This document shows, one piece after another, positions 54,043-62,611 of a stretch of DNA of 64,000 nt (position 1 is the first letter of the stretch; every line of letters begins with the position of its first letter). The DNA is from Alphaproteobacteria bacterium. Its GTDB lineage: Bacteria; Pseudomonadota; Alphaproteobacteria; UBA6615. The translations under genes and the position numbers were made by a program. The notes beneath the pieces were generated by a model, which searched no databases, was not told the DNA's origin, and was given only the letters and a program-made list of their open reading frames with translations. The DNA lies in assembly GCA_039980135.1 (NCBI GenBank), contig JBDXCV010000003.1, positions 434,001-498,000 of the forward strand, in the 5' to 3' direction.

Positions 54043-54744
54043 TCATTCCGGGGCCCGGAAAACAAAGGTTTCGGTTTCCGCGTTCCAGCGCGGCGGTTTC
54101 TTCGCGACATAGGCAGCCAGGTACGGGTCGGGCAGTTCGAAATTGTCGATACATTCGACCGACGCGAAGCCGGCCGCCAGTCCCGCGGCGCGCATGCAGG
54201 CGATGTCATAGAGGAAGCGGTGACCGAATGCGCGCATGGTGAGATTGATCTGCTGCGCCTCGGAATGGAACGGCTCGGGATAGAAGCGGGTGCCCGCCTC
54301 CATCAGCATGGCCTTCGCCTCGCTGTCCGGCCCGTACAGGGTGCGGGCGATTTTCTCCACCGACGGCGTGGCGACGATGTGCAGCCCGCCGGGTTTCAGG
54401 GCGCGCAGGCTCTCGGCCAGGAAGCGTTCGAATTGCAGCCGGTGAATATGTTCCACCAGATGGGAGGAATAGATCATCACGAAGGAATTGTCGGGCAGCG
54501 GCAGGCGGCGGGTCACGTCGATCGGGACATGGCCGAGTATCTGCGAGTTCAGCCAGCCGTCGAGTGGCTGGGATGCGCCGAGGTGCAGCTTTCCGTCGGC
54601 GTGGTCGCGGGTGTAGGCGCTGATCGCGCGGCGTTGCACGACATGGCCGTGGCGCAACCAGGTCAGCGCTGCGCGGGCACGAAATCCGGCCAGCGCGCGG
54701 GCCCCGCGGTAGAGAAAGTTAAGTTCGGATGTGGCGTTGATCAC
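54043..54744 (-). CDS. Class I SAM methyltransferase-like protein
   Basis: 233 residues, GTG start overlapping the previous stop (GTGA). It begins with a membrane-near segment (ELNFLYRGARALAGFRARA) and contains LHLGASQPLDGWLNSQI, a degenerate cofactor strand, then VMIYSSHLVEHIHRLQFERF and ALKPGGLHIVATP, the post-core motif. This is the type often encoded in glycan clusters without known acceptor. One of three methyltransferase domains in a row here. Confidence 0.82.
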   Translation of the reverse strand: MINATSELNFLYRGARALAGFRARAALTWLRHGHVVQRRAISAYTRDHADGKLHLGASQPLDGWLNSQILGHVPIDVTRRLPLPDNSFVMIYSSHLVEHIHRLQFERFLAESLRALKPGGLHIVATPSVEKIARTLYGPDSEAKAMLMEAGTRFYPEPFHSEAQQINLTMRAFGHRFLYDIACMRAAGLAAGFASVECIDNFELPDPYLAAYVAKKPPRWNAETETFVFRAPE

Positions 54745-55817
54745 AGAAACGATGATCCTTGGTGGCGCCCGGCGTCATCTTCGAGCGCGCGGGCCAGGTC
54801 TTTCTTTCGGCTGAATGTCTCGTGCCAACGCGTCTTGAACGGCAGATCGCGCAGGGTCAGGGTGCGGTATATCTCCATAACACGCAGGAGGAAGCCCGGT
54901 AGCCCGTCGACGATATTCGTGAATCGACGGCCAAGCGCCAGCCGCCGCTGCAGCTTGGCGGAACCGGATTCCAGTCCCGGGGCCTGCCGTGCGGCCCCAT
55001 CGTCTGGGGCGAGGCCCATCATCTCCAGCCCGCGCCGGTTCCAGTCCGCCTTGTCCTGGAAAAGCGGGAAGCTGTCGTCCGAACTGCGGCTGGCATGATA
55101 GATGCGGATCTGCGTTCCGCCCTTCACGCGCCACTTTCCGTCGTCGTCCTGATAGGGCGCGAGCAGCTTGAGGAAGGTCTGTGAGATATTGATGCCGGGA
55201 TCATGCACCAGCGCGACGCCGGGCAGATTCAGGAACGGGTCGAGATATTTCTGTTCGTAGTAAATGCCGGATAACGGCACCGCGGTGCAGGCGTTGAAAC
55301 AGGCGGCCTTCCAGATTGCGACTTCGCGGAGCGTGCTGCGCGAGAGGCCCAGAACGCCGGCCGAGAACAACCCGAACCGGCCGGCCTTGCTCCATTCATC
55401 GACCCCATGGCGGCCGGTGACGAGGACGGCCGGATGGTCCTCGAGCAGCTCGACGATGTCGTCGGTGCGGTCGAGAAACAGGAGATCGCTGTCAAGCAAC
55501 AGGAGGGATCGCGCTTGCGTCTCCAGCGTCCAGGCACAGATCGCGGACTTCGTGGCAAACGCGCGTTCGGCACGGGTCATGCGTGCGGTCATGTTCCGCC
55601 AGCAATCCGGACCCCAGACCGTTTCGGCCGTGACCGTTACGAGATGGGAGTCTTCGATGGCCTCGAATGCCGCCGCCGCGCCATCGTCGAGCGCACAGAT
55701 CACCACCGTCGTATCCGGGTAATATTCGCGCAGGTTCAGGAGCAGGCCGGCGGTCTGATCCACATATCCCTGGGAGGTGACGGTCGCGAAGGCGAAATCG
55801 GGCGCGTTGTCAGGCAT
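54741..55817 (-). CDS. Nucleotide-diphospho-sugar transferase-like protein (GT8/GT77-like, GT-A fold)
   Basis: 358 residues. It opens FAFATVTSQGYVDQTAGLLL, has VVICALDDGAAA, a DSD metal site in SLLLLDSDLLFLDRTDDIV, and a loop SAGVLGLSRSTL. These match the GT-A folds of the GT8/GT77 type, not GT2. C-terminal residues are less conserved. The start overlaps the end of the GT39-like gene by eight bases, so expression is coupled. Confidence 0.75.
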   Translation of the reverse strand: MPDNAPDFAFATVTSQGYVDQTAGLLLNLREYYPDTTVVICALDDGAAAAFEAIEDSHLVTVTAETVWGPDCWRNMTARMTRAERAFATKSAICAWTLETQARSLLLLDSDLLFLDRTDDIVELLEDHPAVLVTGRHGVDEWSKAGRFGLFSAGVLGLSRSTLREVAIWKAACFNACTAVPLSGIYYEQKYLDPFLNLPGVALVHDPGINISQTFLKLLAPYQDDDGKWRVKGGTQIRIYHASRSSDDSFPLFQDKADWNRRGLEMMGLAPDDGAARQAPGLESGSAKLQRRLALGRRFTNIVDGLPGFLLRVMEIYRTLTLRDLPFKTRWHETFSRKKDLARALEDDAGRHQGSSFL

Positions 55818-57216
55818 CGGCCGTCATGGCGTCATTTCGGTTTCGTCGAGCGGTAATCCAATCGATGGCCCATTGCAGGCCCATCGCTGTGAATATGATC
55901 AACGCCGGTTCCGCCGGTATCCGATATTTCGGGTTGCCGATGGGGCCGTTGATGGCGAGGAAGTAGACGACCGTCATGGCGAGGAAGATGGTGTAGGGGC
56001 GGGTCCGGCGATCGGCGAGGCCACCGAGGATGCCGCCGAGTTGCACCAGCCGGGATGCGAACAGGGCGATCTGGGCAAGCACCCATACGCCCATGAAGAC
56101 GTTGTTGCGATTTTGGCTGACGAAGTTTGAGAACCGCTCTCCCAGGGTATTGCCCGGCATGGCCGAGAAGAAAGTGGCGGGCTGGTTGAACTGGGAAAGG
56201 CTCTCGTAGACGCCGGTTTGAATGACATTCTTGATGGCGCCGATCGTCATGCCCTTGATGATCTGTACGATTCCGAGTTCCCATATCCGTTCGGTGCCGA
56301 CCTCGCGCATGATGACATCGCGCGCGAACCTGTTCTCCTGTTCGGCCTCTGGCAACGCCGCCAGGCGGGTGGCGATGGTCGGCGCGTTCTCCTCCCAGGC
56401 CTCGCCATGGCTCGCGCAGGACCAGGGCGTACGCAAGCAGGGATAAACCCATTTGACGATGTGGGCGCCGGACTGGCTGGTGAATACGGCGTGCCCGAAC
56501 TCCGCCTGGTGGCTCGCCACACGGGGTGCGGCGGCGGCGAAGATCACCAGAACCGGGATGGCGGCCAGGAAAAGACTGCGTTTCAGGCTCGCCGCGCGGC
56601 TGGCCGTGAGCGCATAGACCAGCGTCGGGAACAGGAACAGGGGGAAGAACATCATCACCGGCCGCGTGTAAAGCGACAGGGCGAACAGCAACCCCGCCCC
56701 GAGCAGCAGCCAGGGGGGACGATAGCCGCGCATGGCCCAGAGGATGGCGCACATGCCCCAGACAAAGAAGAGCAGGAACAGGTTCTCGTTCAGCACATAG
56801 GCGGTGTGCACGAGGAAGTTCGGAATTACGGCCGCTATCAGGGCGGTCGGGATCACCAGCCTTCGATCAATCGCCATGGCGGCCAGGGCCAGGCCCACAA
56901 TCGTGATCAGTTCGACAAAAATCTGGACCCGTGCGACGGCCTGCAGGTTTCCGGTGCCAAAGACATTGAACACACCGGCCAGGAAGTAGGGGTAGACCGG
57001 CATCCGGTTGAGCTCGCGCCGGACCCCGTTCTCGGTCATGCGTCCGTACTCCCCGGTCTCGACAATGGTCTCGGCGATCACGATGTATTTTCCGGAGTCG
57101 CTCCCGTTGTGGAAACTCCCGCCGTAGGACAGCATTCCCTCCTGGTAACCGAAGCGCAGCACAGCCGCCAGAATCAGGACAAGTACCAGCCAGCGGTTCA
57201 TCGCATGCATCCGCAT
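55810..57216 (-). CDS. Polytopic glycosyltransferase, GT39/ArnT-like
   Basis: 468 residues with about 11 membrane helices. The first periplasmic loop has HNGSDSGKYIVIAE and RRELNRMPVYPYFLAGV; the aspartate and RxPxYP are typical of ArnT/PMT-type GT-C enzymes, which use polyprenyl-phosphate sugars as donors. It may decorate the glycan outside the cytoplasm, using the donor made by the GT2 domain. ATG codons at 57216 and 57201 are both possible. Confidence 0.82.
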   Translation of the reverse strand: MRMHAMNRWLVLVLILAAVLRFGYQEGMLSYGGSFHNGSDSGKYIVIAETIVETGEYGRMTENGVRRELNRMPVYPYFLAGVFNVFGTGNLQAVARVQIFVELITIVGLALAAMAIDRRLVIPTALIAAVIPNFLVHTAYVLNENLFLLFFVWGMCAILWAMRGYRPPWLLLGAGLLFALSLYTRPVMMFFPLFLFPTLVYALTASRAASLKRSLFLAAIPVLVIFAAAAPRVASHQAEFGHAVFTSQSGAHIVKWVYPCLRTPWSCASHGEAWEENAPTIATRLAALPEAEQENRFARDVIMREVGTERIWELGIVQIIKGMTIGAIKNVIQTGVYESLSQFNQPATFFSAMPGNTLGERFSNFVSQNRNNVFMGVWVLAQIALFASRLVQLGGILGGLADRRTRPYTIFLAMTVVYFLAINGPIGNPKYRIPAEPALIIFTAMGLQWAIDWITARRNRNDAMTADA

Positions 57217-57245
57217 GTCGTTGTCCGTGTCCCGTTGTTCATTAC

Positions 57246-59093
57246 TTACGGCGCTCCCGGTGCGGCGGTGTCGGTCATGGGTGCACTGATGTCGCGCAGC
57301 CAGAGTTCGATGTTGATGAGGTGTACCAGTACGCGTGCGCCGGTGGAATCACCTGCGCGGAAACGTTCCACCATCGTGCGGATGCCCGCCTTGTCACCGA
57401 ATTCGGCCAGTTTCGCGCCCGGTTCGACCAAACCGTCCAGATACCGGCCCAAACCGCTGCTGTCGGAGAGCCATTCCGCGAGCGGCAGGGTCAGGCCGAC
57501 CTTCCGCCGGTGCACGAAATCGTGCGGGAAGTATCGTTCCGCGACCGATTTCAGGACCGGTTTCGTGATGCCCCCGGGCACCCGCAGCGCGTGGGGCAAT
57601 GCGTTGGCGGCATTGACCACCGGTTTGTGTACGAAAGGAACCCGCGCCTCGACCGACGCGGCCATCGCCATCTTGTCCTGACGCAACAGCAGAGATTCGA
57701 GATAGGCGGTCTGGTCGACGGCGAATATGCGGTCGCGGAAATCGCGAAAGCGGCCGGCGGCGGCCTCGCGTGCGCCGGGCACGGGCACAAGCTCGGGGAA
57801 GATCCGGTTCAGCCCGAGATAGTCGGCATAGACGCCGGCATAGACCGCGGGATCATGGTCGGCGTAGATGCGGATCGCCCGATAGCGGTGCAGCAGCGGC
57901 CAGAGCGCCCCCGGGACCATCCGGGCGAAGCGCCGGTATTTGACGAGATCACGCCAGATCCCGTAGCGCGAATAGCCGCCGAACATCTCGTCGGCACCCT
58001 CACCCGTCAGCACGACCTTGGTCACGTCGCGCACGGCGTCGCACAGCACCATCAGGAGAATACAGCCGAGATGGGGGCTCGGTCCCTCCATGTGATGGAC
58101 CGCGCGGGGAAACGCGTCGGCGAACACCCGGCCGTCGACGGCGACCTCATGATGCTGCAGGCCGGTCTGCGCCACCACGGTGTCACGATAGGGCCTCTCG
58201 TCATGGGGGTTGTCGCCGAGATAGAGCCCGAAACTGTGCACGTCCGCGCCGCCGGTTTCGCTGGCAAGTTGCGCGATCAGGCTGGAATCGATTCCACCGG
58301 AAAGCTGCAACGCGTAGCCTACATCGCTTGCGAGATGGTCCGTGACCGACGCGCGCATGACGTCGTCGATTTGCGCGGTGGCGGCGTCGGCGGAGATGTT
58401 GGGCCGCGGGGTGGCGATACTGTCGCCGATATCGGCGTATCGGCGCTCGCGGTAACCGGACCCATCCAGCTTCACGTTCACGACGGTCCCGGCGGGAATG
58501 CGATCGATCCCCCGGAGATTGCTCAGGCGCCCGGCGGCGAACCGAAAAAGCAGGAGTTCCGCCAGCGCGGTCGGATCGGCCTCGCTTCCGACCAGGCGGC
58601 GGAGTGGCCGGGCTTCGCTCGCGAATGCGATGAGGCCCCCCTTGCGGCACGCGTATAGCGGCTTGATACCGTACGGGTCGCGGGCGGCGGTGACGCTGTT
58701 GGTCTGGCGGTCATAGACCACGAAGGCGAACATGCCTTCGAGTTTGTCCAGGACCCCCGCGCCCCATTCGGCAAAGCCCTGCAACAGCACCTCGGTGTCG
58801 CCGGTTGTGCGAAACCGGCGGCCGGCCGCCTCGAGTTCGGCGCGCAGCCGCCGGTAGTTGTAGATCTCGCCATTGAAGACCAACAGATAGCGACCGTCCG
58901 GGTCCTGCATCGGCTGGTCGGCGACGTCCCGCGTGTCGAGGATCGACAGGCGGCGGAACACAAGCGCGAGGCCCGGCTCGGAGACAAGTCCGGCGGAATC
59001 CGGCCCGCGATGGAACAGGTCGGTATCGATACGCGCGAGCAGGTCCGGCGCGAAACGCCTGCCCGCCTGAAACAAAGCCGCGAAACCGCACAT
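57246..59093 (-). CDS. Asparagine synthase-type amidotransferase 2
   Basis: 615 residues: N-terminal MCGFAALF (Cys2), LVFNGEIYNYRRLRAELE, and the synthetase PP-loop LQLSGGIDSSLIAQLA near 265, then LTGEGADEMFGGYSRYG. It differs from copy 1 in length and many blocks, so it is not a recent duplicate. The start at 59091-59093 is set by the required cysteine. It lies between a GT-C protein and a putative glycosyltransferase, which supports a glycan-amide role. Confidence 0.9.
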   Translation of the reverse strand: MCGFAALFQAGRRFAPDLLARIDTDLFHRGPDSAGLVSEPGLALVFRRLSILDTRDVADQPMQDPDGRYLLVFNGEIYNYRRLRAELEAAGRRFRTTGDTEVLLQGFAEWGAGVLDKLEGMFAFVVYDRQTNSVTAARDPYGIKPLYACRKGGLIAFASEARPLRRLVGSEADPTALAELLLFRFAAGRLSNLRGIDRIPAGTVVNVKLDGSGYRERRYADIGDSIATPRPNISADAATAQIDDVMRASVTDHLASDVGYALQLSGGIDSSLIAQLASETGGADVHSFGLYLGDNPHDERPYRDTVVAQTGLQHHEVAVDGRVFADAFPRAVHHMEGPSPHLGCILLMVLCDAVRDVTKVVLTGEGADEMFGGYSRYGIWRDLVKYRRFARMVPGALWPLLHRYRAIRIYADHDPAVYAGVYADYLGLNRIFPELVPVPGAREAAAGRFRDFRDRIFAVDQTAYLESLLLRQDKMAMAASVEARVPFVHKPVVNAANALPHALRVPGGITKPVLKSVAERYFPHDFVHRRKVGLTLPLAEWLSDSSGLGRYLDGLVEPGAKLAEFGDKAGIRTMVERFRAGDSTGARVLVHLINIELWLRDISAPMTDTAAPGAP

Positions 59094-59094
59094 C

Positions 59095-60219
59095 TCAGAC
59101 AACTGCCTTTCTGCCAGTATCGTCGGCAGGTAGCAGCGTTTCCTCGATCATGCGGGCGAAGCGCGCGGCGAACAATTGCCCGGCCTCCGGGCCGCTGACG
59201 TGGCGCAGATACTCGTCCTGGCCGTGCGCGGCGATCGCGCTGGCGCTCTGTCGGTCGTCTTCAATCTGCGTCAGTACATCATCCAGGTCGGTGAGGTCCC
59301 AGCGAAACGTGCGGATGGTCTCGCCGTCGCGATACATATCGGGCCAGGTTTCGAGGTGCCGCATGTCCGGCTTGACGAGCAGACCGCCTGTCACGAAGAC
59401 CTCGAAATCCTTCAGCGTGATCTCGCCGAGCCCGAAGGGCGAGAGGACCGCGCGACTTGATTTGAGCTCGGCAAAGTACCCGCCCCGGCGAAGCTTGTCG
59501 GAACGTATCCGGCTCGCCAACCGGTCACGGATAAGCCGCCGCTGATGGGCCACACTGTTGCGCGTATAGCCGATACCCATGCGACAGGACAAAGCGATCT
59601 GACGTGGTGCGTCTGCCGGCCGCGCGGCCCGGGGTTGCCCGAGAAGGCAGGAAAACGGCAGGCGCCCGTAAAGCGCCATGCGTGCGGGCCCGAAGCGGGA
59701 ATAGTCGGCCAGGCCGGAGTTCCAGCCCAGGCGGATGCGTTCGAGCAGCGCCGGGTCGTCGATCTGTGGCGTATCGGTGGCCTGGTCGTCGGTCACCCCA
59801 TCTTCGCGGTGGTAGAAGTCGGCGTAGGCGCGGCGCGCATACATCGGGCGCAGATAGGCCGCACGGTCGCGCAGCAGCTGGCTCTTGAAGTAGCGGCGCA
59901 CCAGCGGCAGCACACCACCGACGACCCAGCCCGCGCTGTCGGTCGAGTCGTACCAGGCAAGTGTGATACCGGACGCGGCGAAGCCCGCCAGCGCATCCTG
60001 CACGAAGGCGAGTTGGCCACGGACGGGGCCCTGGAAATGCTTGCTGTCCACAAGCAGGACGTCGCACGCCGTCAATTCACTTTCGACACGGTCGAACGTG
60101 CGAACCGAAATGCCGGCCTCCGCCAGGGCGCGCCGGTGCATGATGAGCGGGTAGAGCAACGCCCGCGCATTGGGCGCCTTGAAGCCGTCCGAGAGGACGT
60201 GGACGCGGCGGGCGGTCAT
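59095..60219 (-). CDS. Putative glycosyltransferase-like protein of uncertain family
   Basis: 374 residues, not firmly recognised. A Rossmann-like start (RVHVLSDGFKAPNARALLYP) and a donor-domain-like end with LSPFGLGEITLKDFEVFVTG and GGLLVKPDMRHLETWPDMY resemble exostosin and GT1-type acceptance of a UDP-sugar. The FEVFVTGGLLVKP segment takes the place of the usual EX7E motif. It is translated next to the GT4 gene (ATGA overlap) and the asnB copy, so membership in the glycan pathway is fairly sure. Confidence 0.65.
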   Translation of the reverse strand: MTARRVHVLSDGFKAPNARALLYPLIMHRRALAEAGISVRTFDRVESELTACDVLLVDSKHFQGPVRGQLAFVQDALAGFAASGITLAWYDSTDSAGWVVGGVLPLVRRYFKSQLLRDRAAYLRPMYARRAYADFYHREDGVTDDQATDTPQIDDPALLERIRLGWNSGLADYSRFGPARMALYGRLPFSCLLGQPRAARPADAPRQIALSCRMGIGYTRNSVAHQRRLIRDRLASRIRSDKLRRGGYFAELKSSRAVLSPFGLGEITLKDFEVFVTGGLLVKPDMRHLETWPDMYRDGETIRTFRWDLTDLDDVLTQIEDDRQSASAIAAHGQDEYLRHVSGPEAGQLFAARFARMIEETLLPADDTGRKAVV

Positions 60220-61349
60220 GCGGGGTTGTCCGAAAGTGCGGACGTGAAATCAACCGCGGCGTCCCACCGCGTGAATGCATCGTCGTTGTAGCGTCGGGCC
60301 TGCATGCTTGTGCGGGCGGCGTTACCGAGCGTCTCGCGCAAGTCCCGGTCGTCGATCAGACGTTGCAGGGCGCGGGTCAGCGCGGCCACGTCACCGGCGG
60401 GCGTGACCAGCCCGTTCGTGCCGTTCGTGATCAGGTCGAGCGGCCCGGGCGAGGCATCGCTGACGATGGCCGCCATGCCGTAGCTCATGGCTTCCATCAG
60501 GGCGTTGGGCGTTCCCTCGTGGCGGGACGGCAGCGCGAAGATATCCGCGGCGCGAAAATAGTCGGCCGGGTTGGAGACAGTGCCCGTGAACCTTACCCGG
60601 CCACTGATTCCAAGCGTGTCGGCCTGAGCCGACAAACGCGCACGCTCGTTGCCCTCGCCGACGATCACCAGGTTCCAGGCGGGCCGCTCGAGCGCGGCGA
60701 AGGCGTTCAGCAACAGGTCGAGCCCCTTCTGCGGATGCAACCGCGCGACGGCGAGGATGCAGGGGCCGGGGATGTCGGCCGTCGCGCCGTCGATGGGGTG
60801 CGGCATGGGGTTGGGTGTGTAGATCAGGCGGTCGGGTTGCACGATGCTTCGTAATGCGTTTGCCGCGCCGGTCGAATTTATTGTCACCCTGTCGGCGCGG
60901 CGGTAGGCCCAGCGGCGCAGGCGATCCCACATGCGCCCGAAACTTTGTCGTGCCGGGTCGTTGCGTTCGGCCGCAACGGTGTGGATGCCGGTGCCCATGG
61001 CCGCGGCGACCAGAAGCACGGCGTTGGGGCCGACGAAGGCGACCGCGACGGCGGGACGGAGCTCGCGCAGAACCCGTCGCAGATGGCGGATACGCGCAAC
61101 GTTGCGCAACAATCCGCCGACGGGAGATCGCGATCGGGCGTTCAGGTTGATCGCGCGGCGTTGCACGTCGGCGGGCAGGGTGAAGAAATCCTGGTCCGGC
61201 GATGAAAGTGTCGCTACGGCGACACGCCGCCCGGCCCCCGACCAATGTTCCGCAAGGCGGCACAGGACACGCTGCGCGCCGCCGCTACCCAGGTCGCTGA
61301 TGAACAGCAGGATATCCACGCGCTCTTCGTGCAGGGCCGATTCGGTCAT
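60216..61349 (-). CDS. Glycosyltransferase family 4 protein
   Basis: 377 residues, GT-B fold. LLFISDLGSGGAQRVLCRLA is a classical acceptor-domain start; VIVGEGNERARLSAQADTLG and SRHEGTPNALMEAMSYG (EX7E intact) mark the donor domain. It overlaps both neighbouring genes by four bases. Confidence 0.92.
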   Translation of the reverse strand: MTESALHEERVDILLFISDLGSGGAQRVLCRLAEHWSGAGRRVAVATLSSPDQDFFTLPADVQRRAINLNARSRSPVGGLLRNVARIRHLRRVLRELRPAVAVAFVGPNAVLLVAAAMGTGIHTVAAERNDPARQSFGRMWDRLRRWAYRRADRVTINSTGAANALRSIVQPDRLIYTPNPMPHPIDGATADIPGPCILAVARLHPQKGLDLLLNAFAALERPAWNLVIVGEGNERARLSAQADTLGISGRVRFTGTVSNPADYFRAADIFALPSRHEGTPNALMEAMSYGMAAIVSDASPGPLDLITNGTNGLVTPAGDVAALTRALQRLIDDRDLRETLGNAARTSMQARRYNDDAFTRWDAAVDFTSALSDNPA

Positions 61350-62599
61350 GGCTTCCGGCCCGTGAGTTCGCCGATCAATGCGAATTCTTCGGCGACGCGG
61401 GCATCCCAGCTTTGCACCAGCTTGTCCGCGGTCGCCTTCATGTTGGCGCGCAGGGCGTTCCGGCGTTCCGGGTCTGACGTCAGGGTGCGCAGTGCGTCTG
61501 CCAGCGCATCGGTCTGGTTGACCCAGGGCAGGCGCAGAACGGCGCTTTCGTCGACCAGCGCCTCGGTTGCCAGATCGATCCCGCGCTCGGGCTGCGCGGC
61601 GGGGACGATCATGCAGGCGCCCATCGACATGGCCTCGAGGTTGGCGTTGCTCAACTGCCCCAGTCGGTTGAGTGAGACATAGATGTCGGACCGGCGATGG
61701 GCCTCGGGCACCTGATCATGGTTGAGCCTGTCGATGAAGGTGAACATGTCCGCCGCGCCGGCCTCGGTGACGCGTGTCTGGACGCCGTCACGCAGCCGGC
61801 CGGTACCGATCATCACGGCGTGGATGTCCTGCCGGCCTTCTGCGTGGAGCTGAATCAGCGCGTCGGCGAATTCCTCACATCCCTTGATTGATTCGAACCG
61901 CCCGACGAAAAGCACGATTGTCTTGTCGGCGGGTATCGCCTCAAACCGCGGGTCGGTCTCGGCGGAACGTGCGCTGCCGTCGAACCCGTTAAGCAGCATG
62001 CGGAACGGTGTGCCGGGGTGTAGCGCCTCGGGCAGCCAGCGTTCGCCGCCGCTGCCGTCCTGCGTACACAGCGCCAGCGCGAAGGGCGCGCGATAGGCCC
62101 AGCGCGCGACACGGGCGCCGCGGGACCGTTCGGTCAGCGCGTCCCACATCGAGGGGTAGACGCCCATGACCCGCAGGACCACGGGAATACGTGTGAGCCG
62201 CGCGATCAACGCGCCGGCGAGAACATTCGAGCGGTCGACATATACCAGATCGGGCCGGGTCTTCCGGACGGTGCGCCAGGTGCGCCAGAGGTGCCGCAGA
62301 TTGGTCAACGGCCCGCGCAAGCGGCCCAGCCAGGCGGGGTAACGATGCTCGCTGGCGAGAACGTGAACCGGCCGGCTCAGGCCTTCCAGTTCGACTTCCC
62401 GGTCCGCCGGGTCGGTCCAGTCCGTGCGATAGTCGGCGCCGACACCACGACACGTCATCAGGAAGGTGACCTCATGGTCGGTCCGGTCGAGCGCTTCGAT
62501 GACGCGGTAGATGGTCGGAGCACCGGTCGGCTGCCAGCGGCGCCGTTCGAGGCTGGTCTCGAACCCGCTGAAGACCCGACAGAGATAAAGCATGCGCAT
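61346..62599 (-). CDS. Glycosyltransferase family 4-like protein with altered donor motif
   Basis: 417 residues. The acceptor domain begins MLYLCRVFSGFETSLERRRW and the donor domain has IVLFVGRFESIKGCEEFA and VMIGTGRLRDGVQTRV. The EX7E region reads LGQLSNANLEAMSMGACMIV, so the second glutamate is present but the first position is glycine. Activity may be altered or use another residue. It is coupled to the next GT4 gene by an ATGA overlap. Confidence 0.85.
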   Translation of the reverse strand: MRMLYLCRVFSGFETSLERRRWQPTGAPTIYRVIEALDRTDHEVTFLMTCRGVGADYRTDWTDPADREVELEGLSRPVHVLASEHRYPAWLGRLRGPLTNLRHLWRTWRTVRKTRPDLVYVDRSNVLAGALIARLTRIPVVLRVMGVYPSMWDALTERSRGARVARWAYRAPFALALCTQDGSGGERWLPEALHPGTPFRMLLNGFDGSARSAETDPRFEAIPADKTIVLFVGRFESIKGCEEFADALIQLHAEGRQDIHAVMIGTGRLRDGVQTRVTEAGAADMFTFIDRLNHDQVPEAHRRSDIYVSLNRLGQLSNANLEAMSMGACMIVPAAQPERGIDLATEALVDESAVLRLPWVNQTDALADALRTLTSDPERRNALRANMKATADKLVQSWDARVAEEFALIGELTGRKP

Positions 62600-62611
62600 G
62601 ACTGCGGTTGC

